Source: Ructibacterium sp965146665
GTDB lineage: Bacteria > Bacillota > Clostridia > Monoglobales > Monoglobaceae
Direction of reading: 5' to 3'
Assembly: GCA_965146665.1 (NCBI GenBank)
Contig: CBCTHE010000006.1
Coordinates: 62,001 to 126,000 of the forward strand
DNA: 64,000 nucleotides
Positions within the stretch are counted from its first letter, which is position 1, and each line of letters opens with the position of its first letter. A program made the translations under genes and the position numbers. The notes under the pieces were generated by a model, which was given only the letters and a program-made list of their open reading frames with translations, had not been told where the DNA came from and ran no database searches. This document shows, piece after piece, positions 1-7,803 of the stretch.

Positions 1-532
1 CGCAAAGCGGGAGAAAGGCGGCCGTCTGGATATTCTGGGGCCTCTGGGCAACGGTTTTGAGGTCCATCCGGAGGATGCAGATGCCATTTTGCTGATCGGC
101 GGCGGCATCGGGATCTTTCCCCTGCTGAACCTGGCCAAAAAGCTGGAGGGCCGGGCGACGGTCCTGCTGGGCTTTCGGAACCGGGAAGCCGTGATCATGG
201 CGGACGAATTTGCGGCGGTCAGCCGAAACGTCTTTCTGGCCACAGACGACGGAAGCTGCGGCTATCACGGCTTTGTGACAGATATTTTAAAGAACATTTT
301 AAGCTCCAATCCGGTGAGCCGGATCTATACCTGCGGTCCAGCACCCATGATGAAGCTGACCGCACGGATCGCCGGCGAGAACAAGATCCCGGTTCAGGTT
401 TCCATGGAAGAGCGCATGGGCTGCGGCGTGGGCGCCTGTGTGACCTGCACCATAACAGTGGCCGGAAACCGGAAACGGGTCTGCAAGGACGGGCCTGTAT
501 TTGACGGCGCGGAGGTGGAATGGAATGGCTGA
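1..532 (+). CDS. pyrK: Dihydroorotate dehydrogenase electron-transfer subunit PyrK (3' part)
   Basis: The reading frame enters from the left edge (first full codon at base 2), so the N-terminal FAD-binding part is missing. The visible 176 codons contain the glycine-rich NAD-binding segment LLIGGGIGIFPL, the CGPAPMM motif typical of ferredoxin-reductase-like folds, and a C-terminal 2Fe-2S cluster motif with cysteines in MGCGVGACVTC and a later RVCKDGP. In the family, PyrK passes electrons from the PyrD flavin to NAD in pyrimidine synthesis. The stop overlaps the start of the next gene, pyrD, so the two are translationally coupled, as expected for a class 1B heterotetramer. Confidence 0.95.
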   Translation, partial: AKREKGGRLDILGPLGNGFEVHPEDADAILLIGGGIGIFPLLNLAKKLEGRATVLLGFRNREAVIMADEFAAVSRNVFLATDDGSCGYHGFVTDILKNILSSNPVSRIYTCGPAPMMKLTARIAGENKIPVQVSMEERMGCGVGACVTCTITVAGNRKRVCKDGPVFDGAEVEWNG

Positions 533-1475
533 GATGAAGGTAAATATCGCCGGCGTGGAGTGGAAGAACCCGGTTACGACCGGATCCGGAACCTTTGGCT
601 TCGGCCGGGAATACAGCGAATATTTCAATCTTTCGGAGCTGGGGGCGGTCTGTCTCAAGGCGCTGTCCGCTGTGCCCAGAATGGGGAATCCCTCGCCGCG
701 TATCGCGGAGACGCCAAGGGGAATTCTGAACAGCGTGGGCCTGCAGAATCCGGGAGCCGCCGCCTTTCTGGAAAACGAACTGCCGTGGCTGCGGCAGTTT
801 GACACCAAGCTGATTGCCAACCTCTGCGGCTCCATCATGGAGGATTATGTGGAGGTGGCGGAGATGCTGGGGGACCAGGTGGATATGTTTGAACTGAACA
901 TCTCCTGCCCCAATGTGAAGGAGGGCGGCATGGCCTTTGGCACAGACGCCCGGATGATTGAGGAGATCACCGGCAGGGTGAAGGCTGTGTCCAAGGTGCC
1001 GCTGATTGTGAAGCTCTCCCCCAACGTGACCGACATCGCGGAGATGGCCCGGGCCGCGGAGAGCGGCGGCGCGGATGCGGTTTCCCTGATTAACACCCTG
1101 TACGGCATGCGGATTGACGTGAAGACCCGGCGGCCGGTCCTGTATAACAACATGGGCGGCCTGTCCGGCCCGGCGGTGAAGCCGGTGGCGGTGCGGATGG
1201 TGTATCAGGTGCGTCAGGCGGTGAAGATCCCCATTATCGGAATGGGCGGCATCACCACAGGCGAGGACGCGGTGGAGTTCCTGCTGGCGGGCGCCAATGC
1301 CGTTGCCGTCGGAACGGCGGGCATTGTGGATCCCTATGCCTGGATTCGGGTGCGAAACGGGATCGAACAGTATCTGAACGACAACAATATTGCCGATGTC
1401 AATGACATTATTGGCGCGGTGGAAATGAATGAACCACAGAGAAAGGAATGTGATAACCATGATGACCAAAGATGA
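525..1475 (+). CDS. pyrD: Dihydroorotate dehydrogenase, class 1B catalytic subunit PyrD
   Basis: A 316-residue TIM-barrel flavoprotein oxidising dihydroorotate to orotate. It shows the substrate/FMN motifs NPVTTGSGTFGFG near the N-terminus, NLCGS, the active-site loop NISCPNVKEGG, VKLSPNV, and the C-terminal phosphate-binding IIGMGGITTGEDAVEFLLAGA. The ATG at 525 is chosen because GGAGGTGG at 511-518 sits nine bases upstream; a TTG at 501 in frame has no such site. It overlaps pyrK by 8 bases and is followed by pyrE. The PyrK neighbour and length fit the NAD-dependent class 1B enzyme rather than the fumarate-dependent 1A enzyme. Confidence 0.96.
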   Translation: MAEMKVNIAGVEWKNPVTTGSGTFGFGREYSEYFNLSELGAVCLKALSAVPRMGNPSPRIAETPRGILNSVGLQNPGAAAFLENELPWLRQFDTKLIANLCGSIMEDYVEVAEMLGDQVDMFELNISCPNVKEGGMAFGTDARMIEEITGRVKAVSKVPLIVKLSPNVTDIAEMARAAESGGADAVSLINTLYGMRIDVKTRRPVLYNNMGGLSGPAVKPVAVRMVYQVRQAVKIPIIGMGGITTGEDAVEFLLAGANAVAVGTAGIVDPYAWIRVRNGIEQYLNDNNIADVNDIIGAVEMNEPQRKECDNHDDQR

Positions 1476-2037
1476 AATTATTGCGATGCTGAAAGAGGCC
1501 GGCGTTCTGCTGGAGGGACATTTTCTCCTGACCTCCGGCCGTCACAGCGACAGGTATATGCAGTGCGCCAAGATATTCCAGAACGCGAAATACAGCGTAC
1601 CCCTTTGCGCGGAGCTGGTGGAGCAGTACCGGGACGACGAGATTGAGGTCGTGATCGGCCCGGCCATCGGCGCCATTCAGATGTCCTATGAGGTTGGAAA
1701 ACAGCTGGGGGTGCGGAACATTTTCGCGGAGCGGGAAAACGGCGTCATGACCCTGCGCAGAGGATTTTCCATTGAAAAGGGACAGCGGGTTCTGATTGTC
1801 GAGGATGTGGTCACCACGGGCGGAAGCGTGAAGGAAGTCATGAAGCTGGTGGAGGAATGCGGCGGCGAGATCGTGGGAATTGGCTCCATTGTGGACCGGA
1901 CCGGAGGGAAAATCGACTTTGGCGTTCCCTATAGAAGCGCGTTTTCCATGGATATCACATCCTATGACGCGGACGAATGCCCCATCTGCAAAACCGGCGT
2001 CCCGCTGGTGAAACCGGGCAGCCGTGCGGTGAAATAA
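1459..2037 (+). CDS. pyrE: Orotate phosphoribosyltransferase PyrE
   Basis: A 192-residue type I phosphoribosyltransferase joining orotate to PRPP to give OMP. The PRPP-binding signature VLIVEDVVTTGGS is clear at about residues 113-125, and the N-terminal GHFLLTSGRHSDRYMQC matches the orotate-side loop. A Cys-rich C-terminal stretch (DECPICKTGVPLVKPGSR) is of the kind seen in many Firmicutes PyrE proteins. The ATG at 1459 follows AAAGGAA at 1442-1448; an in-frame ATG at 1462 is equally possible. It begins 17 bases before the pyrD stop, so pyrK-pyrD-pyrE form one operon. Confidence 0.96.
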   Translation: MMTKDEIIAMLKEAGVLLEGHFLLTSGRHSDRYMQCAKIFQNAKYSVPLCAELVEQYRDDEIEVVIGPAIGAIQMSYEVGKQLGVRNIFAERENGVMTLRRGFSIEKGQRVLIVEDVVTTGGSVKEVMKLVEECGGEIVGIGSIVDRTGGKIDFGVPYRSAFSMDITSYDADECPICKTGVPLVKPGSRAVK

Positions 2038-2038
2038 A

Positions 2039-2728
2039 ATGGCCGCCGGGGAGCATGCCGGACACAGGGCGCGGCTGGATGAAAAAGCGGGCCGGATGGG
2101 GTTTGAGTTCCTGGAGGAGCACGAACAGCTGGAAAAGATTCTGTTTGTGGCCGTACCCCAGGGCAACACCAACCCAATGGCCCACAGGCTGCTGGAGCAA
2201 TGCGGGTCACTTTATGGGGTTTTGACCGCGGATGTGGAGGAACTGGTCAAGGTTCCGGGCGTCGGCCGCCGGACCGCGCAGTATCTGCACGATCTGTTTC
2301 CGCTGCTGGGCTGTGTGGAGCGGTGTATGCTGCAGGAGGGAAAACGCCGGTATCCCTGTCTTCGGACCGCGGAGGAGATGGGCGCCTATGCAAAGACCAT
2401 GTTTTACGGCAAGCTGGTTGAGTGCTTTTACATGATCAGCCTGAACCAGAACCATCAGGCCTTCCGCTTTGACAAGCTCTCGGAGGGGACGCTGGATGAG
2501 ACTCCGGTATATGTGCGGGAGACGGTCAAGGCGGCCATCCGAACCACGGCCAAATATGTGGTGATCGCCCATAACCATCCGGGCCGGACCCTGATTCCGT
2601 CAAGCGCTGATACATCGGCCAGCCGTATGCTTTACGCCGGACTGGATACGGTGGGCATTGAGCTTTTGGATCATATTATCGTGTCCCACGGGGAATTCAT
2701 CAGCCTCAGGCAGATGGGCGTATTCTGA
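2039..2728 (+). CDS. radC: RadC/JAB-domain protein
   Basis: A 229-residue protein with the two-part RadC layout: an N-terminal helix-hairpin-helix region (LVKVPGVGRRTAQYLHDLF, about residues 68-88) and a C-terminal JAB/MPN metalloprotease-like domain carrying the metal motif HNHPGRT...SSADTSAS. In the usual RadC signature the motif is HNHPSGDP; here the SGDP positions read GRTL, so the metal ligands (His, His, Asp) remain but the loop is divergent. The start lies one base after the pyrE stop. RadC proteins were once linked to DNA repair, but the cellular role is not settled; the placement in a pyr operon gives no further hint. Confidence 0.88.
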   Translation: MAAGEHAGHRARLDEKAGRMGFEFLEEHEQLEKILFVAVPQGNTNPMAHRLLEQCGSLYGVLTADVEELVKVPGVGRRTAQYLHDLFPLLGCVERCMLQEGKRRYPCLRTAEEMGAYAKTMFYGKLVECFYMISLNQNHQAFRFDKLSEGTLDETPVYVRETVKAAIRTTAKYVVIAHNHPGRTLIPSSADTSASRMLYAGLDTVGIELLDHIIVSHGEFISLRQMGVF

Positions 2729-2779
2729 CAGAAGCCCGGCGGTGACCTCGGTGGGGATGCGAAAACTTTGAGGTGAAGT

Positions 2780-3487
2780 ATGTTTCAGGGAAAGAAAAAG
2801 GCCATAACTTTCAGCTATGACGACGGGGTGACCCAGGACATCCGGCTGATTGAGCTGTTCAACCGGTATGGACTGAAGGCCACATTCAACATAAATTCCG
2901 GCCGGCTGGGAGAGGACGGTGCGCTCGAACGGGAGGGCGTTACGGTCAGTCATGCGAAAAACAGCCCGGAGGATATCCGGCATATTTACGCGGGACATGA
3001 GGTTGCCGCCCATACGCTTACCCATCCCCTGCTGCCGGCGATTGCGGATGACGCCGAGATCATCCGGCAGGTGGAGGAGGACAGACTGCGTCTGTCTGAG
3101 CTTGTGGGCTATGAGGTTCTGGGTATGGCATATCCCGGCGGCGGCCCGAATCACGACGCGCGCGTTGTACGGCTGGTCAGGGAGCATACCGGGATTCAGT
3201 ATGCAAGATCGGTGGAGACAACCGGAGGATTTGAGCTGCCGGAGGACTTATATCAGGTACAGGGCACCGTTTATCACCATGGGGAATGGGACAGACTGCT
3301 GGAAACCGGGGCGCGGTTTTTGGCGCTTGAACCGGACCGGCCGCAGCTTTTTTATATCTGGGGCCATGCCTATGAATTTGATATTTATCCTGAGAGATGG
3401 GAACGGTTTGAGGAATTCTGCTGCATGATAAGCGGCAGAGCGGATGTCTTTTACGGCACCAACCGGGAGGTGCTTCTGCCCGAATAA
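2780..3487 (+). CDS. Polysaccharide deacetylase family protein
   Basis: A 235-residue protein of the NodB-homology (carbohydrate esterase 4-like) fold. The first metal motif is FSYDDGVTQD near the N-terminus (family consensus TFDDG), followed by KATFNINSGRLG, and the metal-binding His pair in HEVAAHTLTHPLL (consensus HxxxH). A third motif, MAYPGGGPN, corresponds to the catalytic Arg/Pro region. No signal peptide is visible, so it probably acts in the cytoplasm, unlike peptidoglycan deacetylases. The start at 2780 is preceded by GAGGTGAAGT. The substrate cannot be named. Confidence 0.88.
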   Translation: MFQGKKKAITFSYDDGVTQDIRLIELFNRYGLKATFNINSGRLGEDGALEREGVTVSHAKNSPEDIRHIYAGHEVAAHTLTHPLLPAIADDAEIIRQVEEDRLRLSELVGYEVLGMAYPGGGPNHDARVVRLVREHTGIQYARSVETTGGFELPEDLYQVQGTVYHHGEWDRLLETGARFLALEPDRPQLFYIWGHAYEFDIYPERWERFEEFCCMISGRADVFYGTNREVLLPE

Positions 3488-3512
3488 AAGGCGGAATTGG
3501 ACAGGGGGTATT

Positions 3513-4049
3513 ATGCAAATGCCTAGAGGGATCATAGTCTGCGGCGCGAATGGCAGCGGAAAATCCACGTTTGGCCGGGAGCTGGCGCGTGCTTTGCGTT
3601 ACAGATATATGGATATTGAAGATTACTATTTCAAAGAGTCCGCAGTTCCATACAGTGAACCGCGTTCCCGGGAGGCGTGTGCGGCCCTGCTTTACAGGGA
3701 CATTGAGAACTGTCAGAACTTTGTCCTTTCCAGTGTTCTGGGTGATTACGGCGATCCCATTACCCGGCTGTATGACTGTGCGGTACTGCTGTCTGCACCG
3801 CTTGAGGTCAGAATGCGGCGAATCAGGCAACGGTCGCTGGAACGGTTCGGCGAACGGGTGTGTGGAGGCGGCGACATGTACGAACAGGAAGAGAAGTTCT
3901 GCGATTTTGTAAAATCGCGTTCTGTCCGTCAGATTGAAGCGGCCGCTGAAAACTTGCCTTGTCCTCTTTTGCGCATTGACGGCACAAGGCCTATAGCCGA
4001 TAATGTGGCATCCGTTGCCAGGAAGTATTTGGAATTGACAGGAATATAG
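3513..4049 (+). CDS. P-loop nucleoside/metabolite kinase-like ATPase
   Basis: A 178-residue protein opening with a Walker A motif, GIIVCGANGSGKSTFG (residues about 5-20), then a DIEDYYF segment resembling the substrate-binding Asp region of small-molecule kinases, and an Arg-rich lid (RMRRIRQRSLERFG). This is the layout of the AAA_17/AAA_18 'zeta/adenylate-kinase-like' families. The substrate is unknown. The ATG at 3513 follows AGGGGG at 3503; it starts 25 bases after the deacetylase stop. An intrinsic terminator lies directly downstream, so this closes the first transcription unit. Confidence 0.8.
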   Translation: MQMPRGIIVCGANGSGKSTFGRELARALRYRYMDIEDYYFKESAVPYSEPRSREACAALLYRDIENCQNFVLSSVLGDYGDPITRLYDCAVLLSAPLEVRMRRIRQRSLERFGERVCGGGDMYEQEEKFCDFVKSRSVRQIEAAAENLPCPLLRIDGTRPIADNVASVARKYLELTGI

Positions 4050-4067
4050 AGATTTTTAAAATTTATT

Positions 4068-4101
4068 AAAGCCGTTGTACGCATGTATACAGCGGCTTTT
4101 T
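4068..4101 (+). terminator. Intrinsic terminator closing the pyr-kinase unit
   Basis: AAAGCCG...CGGCTTTTT forms a stem whose inner arms (TTGTA and TATACA) also pair, followed by a T run. It lies 18 bases after the kinase stop. Confidence 0.8.
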
Positions 4102-5003
4102 ATGTGGGGAAATCTGCTTTTGAACAAGATATTATCCAAAGCCCGCGTTGAGCCATGGTCAATATTGCTCCTTTGGCCCTTCGTCACATTAAACTTCGCT
4201 TTAATCGTGACTTCCCAGGATCAGCCCCGCATACGCTCCGTTACCGTTCCTCTTTCCCGCGAAAGCAGAGCTCCTGCGGGAGCCCTGTTTGATTTGCCGC
4301 CACCGTGTTGTCATAAGGCATGGCGGCACATAATATTAGGCACAAAAAATGAAAATATATGTTGACTTTTGGTGTTGCATATATTTTGATTGTTTTGGGT
4401 GCTGCGAAAAGTGAGGTTATGAATTGAGTGGCAGACAAAAAGCTGGGGTGCCCCACGGACAATCTCCAAAATATTTTGTTAAAGGTATTACTTGACAACG
4501 ATACTTCCAAAAAAACTTGAAGAATGCTCTGAAGTGTTATCGGCGTTAGCGTTAAATCTGAAACGGACGGTACCGGTAACAGAAGACTCAACCTATGTAC
4601 GATAATTCCCTTTTTACTCTCTATCTGGCAGCCTGATTTTTTATAAATTTGACTTTTTCAACAGATCCAATTTGAGAGGCAGTGCAAGTCACCGGTTAAA
4701 CCGGTGGCCTTAACTTTCTGCCATGTCTGTATGGATAACGTCCGGGGATCTTGTCGTGCAGGATGTGCCAAAAAGCTTCGCATTTTAACGGCAATATCAA
4801 CATATAGGGTTGTAATCAGCTGAAAAAGCAGGTATACTGACAGCAGAGCCAGTCCAGATAAGATACAATAGATGCCGATTTTTTTTGAAATGCACCTAAG
4901 CCGGCACCTTATTTTTCCATGAAGGCTGCTGCGCAAAATCCTGTATAATTTCTTCCAGCCGGGAAACAATGAAAAGGAAGAAATATGTAAGAGGAGGCTT
5001 TTT
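4102..5003. other. Long non-coding interval before enolase
   Basis: About 900 bases without a convincing gene. It holds one copy of the dispersed structured repeat (about 4183-4286), a short plus-strand open stretch at 4494-4604 that ends cleanly at a stop and could be the last 37 codons of a lost gene (no start, no ribosome site), and a small hairpin CACCGGTT/AACCGGTG near 4690. A TATAAT at 4944-4949 may serve enolase, but no good -35 box accompanies it. Other open frames on either strand lack ribosome binding sites and family features. Confidence 0.6.
4183..4286 (+). repeat. Dispersed structured repeat, copy A (divergent)
   Basis: The right half, from TTCCTCTTTCCC at 4247 to GGGAGCCCT at 4286, matches the core of three other copies (13921-14043, 14129-14252, 20634-20726). 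Here the outer stem is CCCGC (4256-4260) with GCGGG (4276-4280). An alternative inner stem GCTCC/GGAGC is also present, as in the others. The left half is a strong local hairpin: GTCACATTAAA (4183-4193) with TTTAATCGTGAC (4200-4211). Confidence 0.55.
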
Positions 5004-6323
5004 ATGAAAGCGTATATTGGCATTGTAGATGTGGCGGCCCGGGAAATTCTGGATTCCCGAGGAAATCCAACAGTAGAGGTTGAAGTCCTGGCCGAGGACG
5101 GGATTCTTGGCCGGGCATCGGTGCCCTCCGGCGCGTCCACAGGGGCGTTTGAGGCATGCGAGCTCCGGGACGGTGACAAGAAGCGGTACGGCGGCCAAGG
5201 GGTCACGCAGGCGGTGGAGAATGTCAACGGTCCCATTTGTGAGGCTCTGCTCGGCATGAATGTGCTGGATCAGACCGCCATTGACCAGGCCATGATTGAG
5301 CTGGATGGGACGCCCAATAAGACCAGTCTGGGCGCCAACGCGATTCTCGGCGTTTCGCTGGCCTGCGCCAAGGCGGCGGCGGTAGCTGTGGGTCAGAGCC
5401 TGTACCAGTACATTGGCGGGATTCACGCGCACACCCTGCCGGTACCCATGATGAATATCATCAACGGCGGCAAGCATGCGGACAATTCCGTGAGCTGTCA
5501 GGAATTTATGATTATGCCCGTGGGCGCCGAAAGCTTTCAGGAGGCGCTTCGTTGGTGCGCGCAGGTGTTCCACACCCTGAAGGGCGTGCTCAAGGATAAG
5601 GGCCACTCTACAGCGGTGGGGGATGAGGGCGGCTTTGCGCCGAATCTGTCCAGCGACGAGGAGGCTGTGCAGATTATCGTGGAGGCCATTGAAAAGGCGG
5701 GGTTCCGGCCTGGGGAGGACTTCCGGATCGCGCTGGATCCCGCCTCCACGGAGATGTACGAGGAAGCAAAGAAAAAAGGACATGAGGGCAAGTATTACTT
5801 CTGGAAGCAGGACAAGCTGCTCAGCCGGGAGGAAATGGTGGATTTCTGGGCCGATTGGGTGGAGAAATACCCCATTATCTCCATTGAGGACGGCATGGCT
5901 GAGGAGGACTGGGAAGGCTGGGATATGCTGACCAAAAAGATCGGCCGCAAGGTCCAGCTGGTGGGCGACGATCTGTTTGTGACCAACACCCAGCGGCTCA
6001 AGAAGGGCATCAGCCTTGGTGTGGCCAACTCCATTCTCATCAAGGTAAACCAGATTGGAACGCTTACCGAGACGCTGGAGGCCATTCAAACCGCGAACCG
6101 GGCCGGGTATACCGCCGTGGCCTCCCACCGCTCCGGGGAGACAGAGGACACCACCATTGCGGATCTGGCTGTGGCTGTGAACGCCGGACAGATCAAGACC
6201 GGCGCGCCATCCCGGACAGACCGGGTCGCAAAGTACAACCAGCTGCTCCGGATTGAGGAGGAACTGGGGCGTATGGCCTGCTATCCCGGGCTGGATGCCT
6301 GGTATAATCTAAAATTGAAATAG
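5004..6323 (+). CDS. eno: Enolase
   Basis: A 439-residue phosphopyruvate hydratase interconverting 2-phosphoglycerate and phosphoenolpyruvate in glycolysis. Seen: the N-terminal AREILDSRGNPTVEV, the loop PSGASTGAFEA, MMNIINGGKHADN, the metal ligand region GDEGGFAPNL, SIEDGMAEEDW, and the catalytic-Lys signature ILIKVNQIGTLTETLEA followed by SHRSGETEDTTIADLAV. All expected residues appear intact. Length is close to the family norm of about 430. GAGGAGG lies 8-15 bases upstream of the ATG. The gene is followed within 20 bases by a hydrolase gene. Confidence 0.98.
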   Translation: MKAYIGIVDVAAREILDSRGNPTVEVEVLAEDGILGRASVPSGASTGAFEACELRDGDKKRYGGQGVTQAVENVNGPICEALLGMNVLDQTAIDQAMIELDGTPNKTSLGANAILGVSLACAKAAAVAVGQSLYQYIGGIHAHTLPVPMMNIINGGKHADNSVSCQEFMIMPVGAESFQEALRWCAQVFHTLKGVLKDKGHSTAVGDEGGFAPNLSSDEEAVQIIVEAIEKAGFRPGEDFRIALDPASTEMYEEAKKKGHEGKYYFWKQDKLLSREEMVDFWADWVEKYPIISIEDGMAEEDWEGWDMLTKKIGRKVQLVGDDLFVTNTQRLKKGISLGVANSILIKVNQIGTLTETLEAIQTANRAGYTAVASHRSGETEDTTIADLAVAVNAGQIKTGAPSRTDRVAKYNQLLRIEEELGRMACYPGLDAWYNLKLK

Positions 6324-6340
6324 GAAGGAGGATGGGCGGC

Positions 6341-7144
6341 GTGGAGGATCTGTCAAAGCATAAGTTCAGCTGTTGTCATGCGGCTGGAGCGGATACGGTC
6401 CTGCTGTTCATCCATGGGATCGTGGAGGGACCGGCGCAGTTTCGGCCCCTGTTTCGGGCGGCGGAGCGGCGGGGCATTTCCGCTGTCAGTCTTCTGCTGC
6501 CCGGCCACGGCAGCGACGGCAGGGCCTTTGCACGAAGCCGTATGCGGCAGTGGCAGGAATATGTGGATGCCGCGGCGGCGCATTTGCGCCGCCGCTATCC
6601 CCATGTGGTGCTGGTAGGACACTCTATGGGCGGACTTCTGGCCATGGAGACATGCAGAACCGCCTCCGGCGGGATCGACGGAATTTTCGCGCTGGGGCTT
6701 CCCCTTTGGCTCCGGGTCCGCGCCAAGGGAATTCTGGAGGGGTATAAGGCTTCCTCCGGCCGGATCAATCCGGAGGAAGAATCCGCCCGAGCCGCCCTGG
6801 ACGCCTACAGCATCCGCGGCGTGCGCCCGCTCTGCTATCTCCGGTGGCTGCCCCGGTATAAAGAACTGTTCCGGCTTTGCCGAAACGTACGGCGGCGGCT
6901 TTGGGCCCTGCGGATTCCCGTACAGGTGCTTCAGTCCGCTGACGATGAGTTTGTGAGCCGCCGCACTGCGGAACGCCTGAAACAGCTCCGTCCTGACTGG
7001 GAGGTTGGGGTGCTGGTGCATTCGGGACACTTTTATTACAGTCCGGAGGATCTGAAACGGACAGAGGACGCATTGTTCGGCTTTGTGGACCGGGTCACCC
7101 GGGCTGCTGATGCATCGCAGACTGTATGCGAATCAAGGAGGTAA
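6341..7144 (+). CDS. Alpha/beta-hydrolase (monoglyceride lipase/esterase type)
   Basis: About 267 residues of alpha/beta-hydrolase fold. Seen: the oxyanion region LLFIHGIVEGP, PGHGSDG, the nucleophile elbow VGHSMGGLL, a probable catalytic Asp in VLQSADDEFV, and a catalytic His in LVHSGHFYY. A helical lid with many Arg residues lies between. No signal peptide. The GTG at 6341 is preferred because AAGGAGG at 6324-6330 is correctly spaced for it; the ATG at 6332 lies only one base from that site. The end overlaps the ribosome binding site of the pyrophosphatase gene. Substrate unknown; the fold suggests a small ester or acyl-glycerol. Confidence 0.85.
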   Translation: MEDLSKHKFSCCHAAGADTVLLFIHGIVEGPAQFRPLFRAAERRGISAVSLLLPGHGSDGRAFARSRMRQWQEYVDAAAAHLRRRYPHVVLVGHSMGGLLAMETCRTASGGIDGIFALGLPLWLRVRAKGILEGYKASSGRINPEEESARAALDAYSIRGVRPLCYLRWLPRYKELFRLCRNVRRRLWALRIPVQVLQSADDEFVSRRTAERLKQLRPDWEVGVLVHSGHFYYSPEDLKRTEDALFGFVDRVTRAADASQTVCESRR

Positions 7145-7149
7145 CCGCA

Positions 7150-7683
7150 TTGAATATTTGGCACGACATTGCCGGAGAAAGAATCAGCCCGGCCGATTTC
7201 ATGACGGTTGTTGAGATTCCAAAGGGCAGTAAGATGAAATATGAGATGGATAAGGAAACAGGCATGCTGATGCTGGACCGGGTGCTCTATACCTCCACCC
7301 ACTATCCGGCCAACTATGGCTTTATCCCCAGAACCCTGGCGGATGACAGCGATCCCCTGGATGTTCTGCTGCTTTGCAGCGGTCCGGTTCAGCCCATGAC
7401 TCTGGTTCGCAGCTGTCCAATCGGGGTGATCTCCATGCTGGATAACGGAAGCCGGGACGAAAAGATCATTGCGGTTCCCTATGACGATCCCACCTATAAA
7501 GAATATACGGACATTGACCAGCTCCCGGGACACATCTTTGAGGAGATGCGGCACTTTTTCTCCGTGTATAAAAGTCTGGAGGGCAAGAAGACGGCTGTGG
7601 ATGAGGTAAGCGGCGCGGCGGAGGCCCTGCGGATTGTACAGGAGAGCCTTGACCGCTATCAAAAGGTCTTTTTACAGCCATAG
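7150..7683 (+). CDS. ppa: Inorganic pyrophosphatase, family I
   Basis: A 177-residue soluble pyrophosphatase. Motifs: VEIPKGSKMKYEMDK, the Tyr-rich HYPANYGFIPRT, and the metal-binding DDSDPLDVLLL, which contains the signature Asp cluster. Further Asp residues appear in MLDNGSRDEKIIAVP. The start is read as the TTG at 7150 because AAGGAGG at 7135-7141 is eight bases ahead. The in-frame ATG at 7126 would place that site inside the coding region, and the shorter protein fits the family length. The preceding hydrolase stop (7142-7144) sits between the ribosome site and the start. A strong terminator follows. Confidence 0.94.
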   Translation: MNIWHDIAGERISPADFMTVVEIPKGSKMKYEMDKETGMLMLDRVLYTSTHYPANYGFIPRTLADDSDPLDVLLLCSGPVQPMTLVRSCPIGVISMLDNGSRDEKIIAVPYDDPTYKEYTDIDQLPGHIFEEMRHFFSVYKSLEGKKTAVDEVSGAAEALRIVQESLDRYQKVFLQP

Positions 7684-7743
7684 GGGAACTGGGCGGAAAC
7701 GCACTGCGCGTGTGAAACACCCTGCTTTCGCCCCGAATACATA

Positions 7744-7779
7744 AAAGGGCCGGTTTCCGCGAGGAGACCGGCTCTTTTT
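7744..7779. terminator. Terminator between convergent ppa and tmcAL
   Basis: AAAGGGCCGGTTTCC and GGAGACCGGCTCTTTTT pair around a GCGA loop with T and A runs on both sides, so it can serve both converging genes. Confidence 0.85.
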
Positions 7780-7803
7780 GCATTCTGTTCGTCGCTGAAG
7801 CCG

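Noticed and set aside
219..1469. Long open frame on the minus strand opposite pyrD
   Set aside because: It is antisense to an unmistakable pyrD, has His/Arg-rich low-sense composition and no ribosome site. Similar minus-strand frames opposite enolase, ackA, the macrodomain gene and the GH106-like gene were dropped for the same reason.
4075..4365. A 96-codon plus-strand frame after the kinase gene
   Set aside because: It begins inside an intrinsic terminator, runs through repeat copy A and has no ribosome binding site.
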